A stretch of DNA of 10,305 bases from Pseudomonadota bacterium (GTDB taxonomy: Bacteria; Pseudomonadota; Gammaproteobacteria; Pseudomonadales; Oleiphilaceae): positions 1-10,305 of the forward strand of contig JAEZAA010000125.1 in the NCBI GenBank assembly GCA_023430625.1, given 5' to 3'. The first letter of the stretch is position 1. Each line of letters opens with the position of its first letter. Positions 1 to 5,772 of this stretch are shown here, in pieces. The notes under the pieces were generated by a model. It did no database searches and was not told the DNA's origin. It was given only the letters and a program-made list of their open reading frames with translations. The position numbers and the translations under genes are program-made.

Positions 1-35
1 AGGGCCCCCAGGCCAGCGACGTCGACCGGATCTAG
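1..35 (+). CDS. Possible 3' end of an upstream plus-strand gene (partial)
   Basis: The frame read from base 3 is open from the window edge and gives GPQASDVDRI followed by TAG at 33-35. A GC-rich hairpin starts 8 bases after that stop, which is the usual spacing for a transcript end. Both facts fit the tail of a gene entering from the left. Eleven codons are too few to identify a family, and an open frame this short is common by chance in GC-rich DNA, so the call rests mainly on the hairpin. Confidence 0.3.
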   Translation, partial: GPQASDVDRI

Positions 36-42
36 GTCATTT

Positions 43-70
43 CAGGGGCGGCCCTGCCGCCCCTGCCTTT
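43..70 (+). terminator. Candidate rho-independent terminator
   Basis: Bases 43-51 (CAGGGGCGG) pair perfectly with 57-65 (CCGCCCCTG) around a 5-base loop, giving a 9-bp GC-rich stem. Only a short T run (TTT at 68-70) follows, so termination may be inefficient. Its place just after a possible stop codon and before panE suggests it ends the upstream transcript. Confidence 0.4.
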
Positions 71-133
71 CGGCGTTAACCCACAACGCACTGCTCGCCC
101 GCAACACCCGATCCACCTCCGATACACCTGCTT

Positions 134-1066
134 ATGCAAACGCCTTCACACCCCGCTAACTCGACCTGGCATGTCCTCGGCATTGGCGCCTTAGGTGGCC
201 TCTGGGCCATGCGGCTCGCCATGCAGACCGCAGCAGACGTACGACTACTGCTTCGTGACAACCGCATCCAGCATCAGACCCTGACCCTGAAAGACGGCGC
301 CACTCACCACAGCCAGGATTTCGTGGCGGAAACGGCGGACCAGACCTTCGGTCCCATCCAGCACCTGCTGGTCGCAACCAAGTCCTACGACACCTTGGCC
401 GCGCTGGAAGCCTTGAGACCCCGCCTGAACACCAACAGCCGCCTATACCTCATGCAGAACGGACTGGGCAGCCAGCACGCGGTCGCCCAGGCGTTTCCGG
501 AGCTGGCGATTCTGGCCGTCACCACCACCGAAGGCGCCTATCGCCAAGGCCGCTTTGACATCACCCATGCCGGTCGCGGCACCACCTGGGTTGGTCCCTT
601 TAACGGGCGGGCCGATCTGGCTCATGCCGAAGAGGCCGCAACCCTATTCAACCAGGCAGGCTTCGCCACCCAGGCCACGTCCGACATCAATGCAAAGCTC
701 TGGCTCAAGCTTGCCATCAACTGCGCCATCAATCCCTTCACCGCCCTGTTGGATTGCCCCAACGGCGAGCTGCCCCAACAGGCTTTTTTCCTGGAGCGTA
801 TCAGCCCTCTATGTGAGGAAATCGCGAGCGCCATGGGCACGGCAGGCTTGGTCGTGACCGCCGCCGAACTGCAATCCCAGGTCGAGACCGTTATCCAAGG
901 CACCGCCCGCAACATCTCCTCCATGCTGCAGGACATCCGGGCCGGGCGATGCACCGAGATCGATGCCATCAACGGCTACCTGGTCAGCGTCTGCGAACAG
1001 CAAGGTCTGCCCTGCCCCATCAACCGCGAACTGGTGCAATTGGTCAAAGCCCGCGAGCCAGTGTAA
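134..1066 (+). CDS. panE: 2-dehydropantoate 2-reductase (ketopantoate reductase)
   Basis: Predicted cytoplasmic enzyme that reduces 2-dehydropantoate to pantoate with NADPH, a step of pantothenate and coenzyme A synthesis. The 310 residues match the family length (E. coli PanE is 303). The N-terminal Rossmann nucleotide-binding loop is GIGALGG at 16-22. Further family motifs are ATKSYDT with Lys83, MQNGLG with Asn109, KLWLKLAINCAINPFTAL with the expected catalytic Lys192 and nearby Asn196 and Asn200, and SSMLQDIRAG..TEIDAINGYL with Glu275, all in the order seen in E. coli PanE. The ATG at 134 is chosen because the next Met (residue 26) would remove the nucleotide-binding loop; no clear Shine-Dalgarno sequence precedes it. 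The gene is complete and uses GC-rich codons like its neighbours. ApbA/PanE paralogues with other 2-oxoacid substrates exist, but the match to the true PanE C-terminal motif is strong. Confidence 0.93.
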   Translation: MQTPSHPANSTWHVLGIGALGGLWAMRLAMQTAADVRLLLRDNRIQHQTLTLKDGATHHSQDFVAETADQTFGPIQHLLVATKSYDTLAALEALRPRLNTNSRLYLMQNGLGSQHAVAQAFPELAILAVTTTEGAYRQGRFDITHAGRGTTWVGPFNGRADLAHAEEAATLFNQAGFATQATSDINAKLWLKLAINCAINPFTALLDCPNGELPQQAFFLERISPLCEEIASAMGTAGLVVTAAELQSQVETVIQGTARNISSMLQDIRAGRCTEIDAINGYLVSVCEQQGLPCPINRELVQLVKAREPV

Positions 1067-1191
1067 AACTAGGTTCATCTTCAGGATGACAAGGCTTGTG
1101 TTGCATGGGACTTCAAATTCAGCGCCGGAAAGGCTTCAATAGCACCCGCGCTGCATTGCGTTTAACGCCATCCCACACACAAGGATTCCCC

Positions 1192-1755
1192 ATGGGCAAC
1201 CGCCTCTCCAAGATTTACACCCGCACCGGCGACCAGGGCACCACCGGTCTCGGCGACGGCTCCCGCATCCCCAAGAACTCCGCCCGCATCGAAGCTATTG
1301 GCACCATCGACGAACTCAACAGCGCCATTGGCGTGCTGCTGGCGGAACTGGATGTCGAAGACAGCCTGAGCTCGCCGCTGAAATGGGTCCAGAACGACCT
1401 GTTCGACTTGGGCGGCGAACTCTCCATTCCAGGCTACATCATCATCAGTGAAGACCATGTGCTGCGCCTGGAGTCCTGGCTCGACGAGCTCAATACCGAG
1501 CTGCCGCCCTTGAAGAACTTCATCCTCCCCGGTGGCAACAAAGCCGCTGCCGCCTGCCATCTGGCCCGCAGCATCGCCCGCCGCGCCGAGCGCGTGATGG
1601 TAGGCGTGGCCCAGAACGAGTCGGTGAATGCTCAGGGTACGATTTATCTGAATCGCCTGTCGGATCTGCTCTTCGTCTGCGCCCGAGTGCTGGCGCGGCG
1701 CAATGGTGGACAGGAAGTGTTATGGGAGCGGTCTGAGCCGCAGAAGCGGGGTTAA
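1192..1755 (+). CDS. pduO: PduO-type cob(I)alamin adenosyltransferase
   Basis: Transfers the adenosyl group of ATP to cob(I)alamin to make adenosylcobalamin (coenzyme B12). The 187 residues carry the three family signatures: the N-terminal ATP-binding loop YTRTGDQGTTGLGDG at 9-23 followed by RIPKNSARIEAIGTIDELNS at 25-44; ILPGGNKAAAACHLARSIAR at 111-130 followed by RAER; and NRLSDLLFVCARVLARRNGG at 154-173. The frame is open upstream to an ATG at 1096, but those 32 codons have no family counterpart. The ATG at 1192 has AAGGA at 1181-1185 as a good ribosome binding site, and the conserved fold starts immediately after it. No propanediol or ethanolamine genes are near, so this is probably a housekeeping or salvage adenosyltransferase rather than part of a pdu operon. 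It lies 125 bases after panE and may have its own promoter. Confidence 0.93.
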   Translation: MGNRLSKIYTRTGDQGTTGLGDGSRIPKNSARIEAIGTIDELNSAIGVLLAELDVEDSLSSPLKWVQNDLFDLGGELSIPGYIIISEDHVLRLESWLDELNTELPPLKNFILPGGNKAAAACHLARSIARRAERVMVGVAQNESVNAQGTIYLNRLSDLLFVCARVLARRNGGQEVLWERSEPQKRG

Positions 1756-1811
1756 GCATTAAGGAAATGCAGAGCAGCCTTGTTGCGTCGGCTGCTCTAA
1801 GAGACCGACGC
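1756..1811. terminator. Overlapping hairpins between convergent genes
   Basis: Bases 1771-1779 (AGAGCAGCC) pair perfectly with 1790-1798 (GGCTGCTCT), a 9-bp stem with a 10-base loop. A small stem GCATT/AATGC (1756-1760 with 1766-1770) abuts it. A competing 7-bp stem pairs 1785-1791 (GCGTCGG) with 1805-1811 (CCGACGC) and would exclude the first. The hairpins lie just after the adenosyltransferase stop and downstream of the convergent minus-strand gene, a sensible place for a two-way transcript end. No real T run follows on either strand, so intrinsic termination is uncertain. Confidence 0.35.
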
Positions 1812-1939
1812 ATATGATGTCGAAAAAGCGCCGTCTGGCAGTATCCCTCTCACGGCTTCTAGCCAGACAACAAAATACAAGATCAACAACCGCATAAAAT
1901 TAAACTGACGAGTTCCGATACGCGGCGACAACACTGGTC
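1812..1939. other. AT-richer intergenic segment, no gene seen
   Basis: This is the 3' flank of the minus-strand membrane protein gene that ends at 1940 and the left edge of the AT-rich block. The only structure seen is a 7-bp inverted repeat, GTCTGGC at 1833-1839 with GCCAGAC at 1862-1868, separated by 22 bases and without a T run. No coding frame of convincing length or composition is present. Confidence 0.4.
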
Positions 1940-2539
1940 CTAGCGACCTCGTTCCCACCAATTTTTGCCATGCACATAAACAAGTACTTTAAGAAAAGCT
2001 GCACCTGCATACGCAAACACATAAACAACAAACCACAACAGCAACGAAAATGCCACATATAAATACTTGTTTTCGTTTATTCTCGAATAAATCGCGAGCT
2101 CAAAATGAGTGAAGTTAGCCGCAACAAAGACAGTTGCCAAAGAAAAAGCCCAGTACATAGTAATAAACTTCAAGCAGTACCAAATGGAAACATCCGATTT
2201 ATCGAGCCTTCTCTCATCGATATCCAAATACCCTCTAAACACCGAATGAACTAAAAAAACCAATCCCAAGGCATTTTGTAACGCTACGGTAACCAGTGCG
2301 TGCTCAGCAAAATTTCCTGTATACGAACGCATATGAGAAAATCTGGGCCATACATATGACGACACATCAACAAAAGATCTGACAACAGCAAGCTCATATA
2401 AAAGCCCCCACGGAGGCAGAATAAAAACCAAATATAATATTGCCCAGAAAATCATACCATTTTTGCCAAGAATCAGATGAGCCAGCTCTGAGCGCTCGTC
2501 CGAATAGTATTCCTTGAAGGTTATCTGCTTATTTTTCAT
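1940..2539 (-). CDS. Hypothetical multi-pass membrane protein (unknown family, gene B of the AT-rich pair)
   Basis: I do not recognise a family. From the ATG at 2539 it has 199 residues. A charged N-terminus is followed by about four hydrophobic segments near residues 29-50, 80-100, 121-143 and 159-187, and the protein ends with a positively charged tail (HGKNWWERGR). It is predicted to sit in the inner membrane. A GTG nine bases upstream (2548) is an alternative start; neither start has a good ribosome binding site. The segment KSDVS at 114-118, then Y and KFI, precedes the third hydrophobic stretch and resembles the N-terminus of the neighbouring membrane protein. Base composition is much more AT-rich than the flanking genes (21 of 60 bases are G or C in 2041-2100), suggesting transfer. 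It lies 94 bases downstream of the other membrane gene on the same strand, so the two may share a transcript. No catalytic motif or known domain is visible. Confidence 0.75.
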   Translation of the reverse strand: MKNKQITFKEYYSDERSELAHLILGKNGMIFWAILYLVFILPPWGLLYELAVVRSFVDVSSYVWPRFSHMRSYTGNFAEHALVTVALQNALGLVFLVHSVFRGYLDIDERRLDKSDVSIWYCLKFITMYWAFSLATVFVAANFTHFELAIYSRINENKYLYVAFSLLLWFVVYVFAYAGAAFLKVLVYVHGKNWWERGR

Positions 2540-2553
2540 TCGAAACACAACAT
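2536..2553 (-). other. Five-codon mini-ORF overlapping the start of gene B
   Basis: On the minus strand an ATG at 2553-2551 opens a frame reading MLCFE and stops with a TGA at 2538-2536 that overlaps the ATG of gene B (2539-2537) as ATGA. A GAGG lies 11 bases upstream of this ATG. Since gene B lacks its own ribosome binding site, reinitiation after this short leader is possible. So short a frame can arise by chance and no conservation data are available. Confidence 0.2.
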
Positions 2554-2633
2554 AGAAAGAGACGCCTCACATTCACAAATCCTAATAAAATAATTTTCCC
2601 AAACTTAATTTATAAACTTCAAAATAATAATAT
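2549..2633. other. Very AT-rich spacer between the two membrane protein genes
   Basis: The segment is strongly AT-rich; in 2581-2640 only 10 of 60 bases are G or C. There is no stem-loop followed by a T run, so nothing forces a transcript break between the two genes. An independent AT-rich promoter for the downstream gene could be hidden here, but no hexamer pair stands out enough to call. Confidence 0.4.
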
Positions 2634-3137
2634 TTAGTCATCTTTTACGATGGTGATTATCCCACCCACGGAGGAATAAAAAGAAAGCCAAAACGTCACA
2701 CTTATTAACCCTACCCCAAATAACGTATCCTGATACAAGGCTGTCAACTTTCCGGGGTTAGTCGAATGTCCCACGGGATTTAGAAAGCCATAAAGACACG
2801 CATAGAAACATCCAATTGCTGTAGGAATTAAGATCCAGAGAATTCTTGGCTTCACAGAATATCCTATCCTGCCGCCGGTAAACCTATAAAATAAGAACGC
2901 GGTAATTGGCGAGAACATCCATAGTGCAGCCCAGATCGATCTCGCCTCAGAGGAGTATCGTGTCCCAGCCGCAAAAGATTCGACGGCAGGAATAAAACTA
3001 CCGATAAAATCTGAAATCCCGATAAAAAATGGATAATCACATAATCCAATGGCGAGCACGACAATAAAGATCAATGCACCAATGAACTTGTAATATCCAG
3101 TAGAAATATCGCTTTTTGTCCAATCACGATTAGCCAT
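2634..3137 (-). CDS. Hypothetical multi-pass membrane protein (unknown family, gene A of the AT-rich pair)
   Basis: I do not recognise a family. The 167-residue protein starts at an ATG at 3137 preceded by GAGGGA about 8 bases upstream, a good ribosome binding site. Hydrophobic segments lie near residues 17-36, 67-86, 98-118 and 137-163, with a roughly 30-residue loop after the first, so about four membrane spans are expected. The short cytoplasmic-looking N-terminus contains KSDIS at 8-12, then YYKFI, echoing a segment of the downstream membrane protein. The C-terminus ends VKDD. Codon use and base composition are AT-rich compared with the flanking chromosome. It is the first gene of a two-gene minus-strand set that runs towards the adenosyltransferase gene. 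Its overall character (short, membrane-embedded, no catalytic motif) fits many accessory-gene types, including immunity proteins and holin-like or phage-exclusion proteins, but nothing specific supports any of these. Confidence 0.75.
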   Translation of the reverse strand: MANRDWTKSDISTGYYKFIGALIFIVVLAIGLCDYPFFIGISDFIGSFIPAVESFAAGTRYSSEARSIWAALWMFSPITAFLFYRFTGGRIGYSVKPRILWILIPTAIGCFYACLYGFLNPVGHSTNPGKLTALYQDTLFGVGLISVTFWLSFYSSVGGIITIVKDD

Positions 3138-3435
3138 CTGTTATTCCCTCAAACTGACACGGAATGCTAAACATGAGACACATGTTGCAAATTAAGCCAA
3201 CTGATCTCGGCATGCGTCGCACCGCACAATCTGAAACAAGCTCTCTAGAGTGTCTCGCACTGGGCATGCAAGTCGCTCTGATAAGGTCTCTAAGTTAATA
3301 GCCGCGCAAGTTAGCAAGAGCTATACAACTTGCCAAGCTAAAACTCCTACCTAATCCTTCAGAGTTCCGGGGAGATCACAAAATAAACTTTGTTAGTTTG
3401 ATAAGCAGGTTGTATTCAAGTGAACCAAAATCAAC
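3138..3435. other. About 300 bases without a convincing gene
   Basis: This stretch would hold the promoter of the minus-strand membrane protein genes, but no clear -35/-10 pair was found. It contains inverted repeats GAGACAC/GTGTCTC (3175-3181 with 3250-3256) and GCAAGTT/AACTTGC (3306-3312 with 3327-3333), and two partly similar segments beginning GGCATGC (3209-3220 and 3263-3276). A 41-codon plus-strand frame at 3173-3298 has only a weak GGA upstream and no protein-like features. The composition is intermediate between the AT-rich block and the GC-rich flank, consistent with the edge of an acquired segment. Confidence 0.4.
3320..3330 (+). repeat. 11-bp direct repeat, copy 1 (second copy at 3480-3490)
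   Basis: GCTATACAACT occurs here and again exactly 160 bases downstream, where its last base is the first base of the complement of the chemoreceptor stop codon. The copies bracket the chemoreceptor terminator at the edge of the AT-rich block. An exact 11-mer repeated at this distance is mildly unexpected but may still be chance. Confidence 0.35.
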
Positions 3436-3464
3436 AAAAAAAGCGGCCATTGAGGCCGCTTTTT
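3436..3464 (-). terminator. Strong rho-independent terminator of the chemoreceptor gene
   Basis: Bases 3438-3448 (AAAAAGCGGCC) pair perfectly with 3454-3464 (GGCCGCTTTTT) around the 5-base loop ATTGA. On the minus strand the GC stem is followed by a run of seven T, the classic intrinsic terminator, 25 bases after the chemoreceptor stop. On the plus strand five T follow, so it could act both ways and shield the chemoreceptor from the AT-rich block. Confidence 0.93.
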
Positions 3465-3489
3465 CACACTGACAACATCGCTATACAAC

Positions 3490-5520
3490 TCAGACCTTAA
3501 ACGACTCCACCAACTTACGCAGCGAACCGGTCAGGTTCGACAGCTCCTTGCTCGCTGCCAAGGTATCCGTGGAGTTGACGGCAGTTTCCTCGCCCAGATG
3601 GGCAATCTGCAGCACGTTGGCATCGATGGTATGGGCCACGGCGCTTTGTTCTTCTGCCGCCTGTGCAATTTGCTGGCTCATATCGACAATGGTGGAGACG
3701 GCCGCGGCAATGTTGTTCAGCGCCGCCGATACCTTCTGGGATTGATCCACCGTCAGGTTGGTGGCGCTGTGGGAGCTCTGCATGGAGCCCACTGCTTCCT
3801 TCACCCCGGTCTGCAGACGCTCGATCATGTCTTCGATCTCGCGAGTGGACTTCTGGGTGCGTTGCGACAGGCTCCGGACTTCGTCGGCCACTACGGCAAA
3901 ACCGCGACCCTGCTCTCCAGCACGGGCGGCTTCGATGGCGGCGTTCAGCGCCAGCAGGTTAGTCTGCTCAGCAATGGAGCGAATCTCCACTAGAACCTGG
4001 CTGATGTTCTGGGAATCCTGCGCCACGCGGTTGATGATGGTCACCGAGTGGGCAATCTGGTCCGCCAGACGGTTGATGACCGCCAGGGTCTCGCCCACCA
4101 CCTGCTTGCCATTCTCGGCTTCATGATCGGCCTGAAAGGCCGCATCGGAGGCAGCTTGGGAGCTGGCTGCAACTTCCTGCACCGTGGCCACCATCTGATG
4201 CATGGATGCGGAGATCTGGGTGGTTTCCTCCAACTGGCGCTGCGACGCCTTGCTGCTGGACACGGCGGTATCGTTGACGCGGCGCGCCTGGGAATCGACC
4301 GCATTGGCCGTTCCGCTGACGGCCTGGATCAGCTCCTGGATCTTGTCGGCCATGTGATTGAAGGCGCCGCTCAACTCGCCCATTTCATCGCGGCTGACCA
4401 GGTGCAGGCGGGAGGTCAGGTCACCATTGGCAACCTTGCGGGCTGCATTGGCGAAATCGGTAATGGTGGAGCGCACAGAGACGAAGAAGCCCATGTAGAG
4501 ATAGACGATCAGCAATAGGAGCGCGCCCTGGCCCGCCAACATGGTGAACATCATGCTTTTCTGGTCAGCCAGGCGGACCTGGAGGATATCGCCGACCGCC
4601 GCCATGATCTCCTCGTTATAGGCGAAGAGGCTGTCAATCTGGGGTGAGATTTCCGCTTCGAAATCGGCCCAGGGCATCTCGAACACCAGCGGTGTAATGG
4701 CATTGATATCCAGGGATTCCTGCACGATTCCGGCCGCTGCGCGAATGTCATCAGCCTGCGCTCCTAGCCGCGCCTCGATTTCAGGTCCGGCGCTCAACAT
4801 GACGTCCAGTGCGGGCGGCAAGGTGTTCTGCACGCCGGTCAAGCGGTCGAACGCCACGTTCAACAGCTCGCTCAGGTCATAGCTGGAGCGGCCTTCCACC
4901 AGGCCATAGATGCCCAGCGCCCGGGCATTGCCCATGGCATCGGTGGCGGGCAGCAGATTCTTGCTGGAAAACTCCAGCAGGAATTGGGTCTCGCGGGCGC
5001 TGTCCTGCGCCAAGCCGGACACTTGCGCAACGTTGCCAACGAGCGATTGAACCTTCTTGGTGAACTGCTCCAGATAGGCGTACTGCGGCCCGATGCTCAT
5101 CTGGTTCATGTCTTCAGCAAGCAGTTTGTTCCAATCTTCCTGAACCGACTCCCGCTGGGCTTTCAAGTTGCCGCTCGTGTCAAAGTTCAAGGGTAATGCC
5201 ATCAATGCTTCGAGTCGCTCCTTGGTGCCCGTGCGAACCGTCTGGGTCAGGTCGTCGAGAGCATTGTTCTGCCGCAGCTTGGACACCGCGCGCAAATCCC
5301 GGTAGCGTTGCGCCTCCTGCAGCAGGCCGGTGGCCACCGTCAGGGCTTCCAATCCCTCCACTTCCGTCTCTATTTGATTGATCTCACGCACCATCTGGCT
5401 GATCTGGCTGTATCCCAGTACGGCGATGGGCAATAGAAATAACACACTGATGAGGGAGAACTTATAAACCAGTCGCAGCTGGTTCATCAGCTTGATCGCA
5501 GGCAACAAAATGCTCTTCAC
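3490..5520 (-). CDS. Methyl-accepting chemotaxis protein (chemoreceptor)
   Basis: Transmembrane chemoreceptor of 676 residues that senses a ligand in the periplasm and controls CheA through CheW. Order of parts: a short cytoplasmic N-terminus; membrane segment about 20-38; a periplasmic, mostly helical domain about 40-323 (roughly 280 residues, longer than the usual 4-helix-bundle sensor and near the size of helical bimodular domains); membrane segment about 324-348; a HAMP domain about 348-400; then a long coiled-coil signalling domain. The highly conserved hairpin tip is EIRSIAEQTNLLALNAAIEA at 512-531, followed by ARAGEQGRGFAVVADEVRSL at 532-551. No C-terminal CheR/CheB-tethering pentapeptide is present (it ends LVESFKV). 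The start is taken as a GTG at 5520 with AGAGG about 10 bases upstream; an ATG at 5487 (MNQLRLVYK) is an alternative that keeps the first membrane segment. The gene is divergent from mak and ends at a strong terminator. The ligand is unknown. Confidence 0.95.
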   Translation of the reverse strand: MKSILLPAIKLMNQLRLVYKFSLISVLFLLPIAVLGYSQISQMVREINQIETEVEGLEALTVATGLLQEAQRYRDLRAVSKLRQNNALDDLTQTVRTGTKERLEALMALPLNFDTSGNLKAQRESVQEDWNKLLAEDMNQMSIGPQYAYLEQFTKKVQSLVGNVAQVSGLAQDSARETQFLLEFSSKNLLPATDAMGNARALGIYGLVEGRSSYDLSELLNVAFDRLTGVQNTLPPALDVMLSAGPEIEARLGAQADDIRAAAGIVQESLDINAITPLVFEMPWADFEAEISPQIDSLFAYNEEIMAAVGDILQVRLADQKSMMFTMLAGQGALLLLIVYLYMGFFVSVRSTITDFANAARKVANGDLTSRLHLVSRDEMGELSGAFNHMADKIQELIQAVSGTANAVDSQARRVNDTAVSSSKASQRQLEETTQISASMHQMVATVQEVAASSQAASDAAFQADHEAENGKQVVGETLAVINRLADQIAHSVTIINRVAQDSQNISQVLVEIRSIAEQTNLLALNAAIEAARAGEQGRGFAVVADEVRSLSQRTQKSTREIEDMIERLQTGVKEAVGSMQSSHSATNLTVDQSQKVSAALNNIAAAVSTIVDMSQQIAQAAEEQSAVAHTIDANVLQIAHLGEETAVNSTDTLAASKELSNLTGSLRKLVESFKV

Positions 5521-5602
5521 AACCTGGAGACCTCTGAGGGCTTGCCGGCATATGGCGCCAGGGCGGCAACCTGTATTCGCGGAAGCGGCCGAATCGATGA
5601 TT

Positions 5603-5630
5603 AATTCAGCCTTAGTGTAGCTTAACTTTT
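5603..5630 (-). promoter_or_regulatory. Candidate sigma-28 (FliA)-like promoter for the chemoreceptor
   Basis: On the minus strand AAAAGTTA (5630-5623) is followed after 12 bases by GCTGAATT (5610-5603). This resembles the flagellar sigma-28 pattern TAAAGTTT-N11-GCCGATAA, with 6 of 8 and 4 of 8 matches and a spacer one base too long. Chemoreceptor genes are often FliA-dependent, which makes the match plausible but not strong. A sigma-70 -10-like TACACT overlaps the spacer as an alternative. Confidence 0.25.
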
Positions 5631-5693
5631 CCCAAAGGATGGCATTCTGTAATAAAAGCTTTCGTCTCCCGCCCGCTTACCTCCCTTGGCAAA

Positions 5694-5733
5694 TTTATCC
5701 GACTGCCCGTCTGGCGTATGATGGGCGCCAGAC
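5694..5733 (+). promoter_or_regulatory. Candidate promoter with an inverted repeat spanning the -10 (mak-syd)
   Basis: A perfect 8-bp inverted repeat, GTCTGGCG at 5709-5716 and CGCCAGAC at 5726-5733, has a 9-base centre containing TATGAT (5717-5722), a good sigma-70 -10 hexamer. A weak -35 candidate, TTTATC at 5694-5699, lies 17 bases upstream. A palindrome around the -10 is the usual arrangement of a repressor operator, and the mak ATG follows about 40 bases later. The repeat could alternatively form an RNA hairpin. Confidence 0.4.
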
Positions 5734-5772
5734 AGAGTATCCTCAGTGGTAAGAACGGACACAGGTAGGGCC

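Larger units (their letters stand above)
5521..5772. other. Divergent intergenic region between chemoreceptor and mak
   Basis: The 252 bases carry the 5' signals of both flanking genes and are less GC-rich than either coding region. Candidate promoters are listed separately. No small gene with a plausible ribosome binding site is seen. Confidence 0.5.

Noticed and set aside
1096..1191. N-terminal extension of the adenosyltransferase to the ATG at 1096
   Set aside because: The 32 extra codons have no counterpart in the PduO family, and AAGGA precedes the ATG at 1192, where the conserved sequence starts.
1833..1868. Inverted repeat GTCTGGC/GCCAGAC as a second copy of the mak operator
   Set aside because: The spacing (22 against 9 bases) differs, there is no promoter-like centre and no gene start nearby, so the shared arms are probably coincidence.
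3173..3298. A 41-codon plus-strand small ORF (MRHMLQIKPTD...) in the gap before the chemoreceptor terminator
   Set aside because: It has only a weak GGA upstream, no hydrophobic or domain-like features, and lies in a region with codon use typical of non-coding sequence. Conservation would be needed to revive it.
5746..5772. Upstream GTG start for mak
   Set aside because: It would add nine residues not seen in Mak homologues; the ATG at 5773 has a ribosome binding site and gives the family N-terminus.
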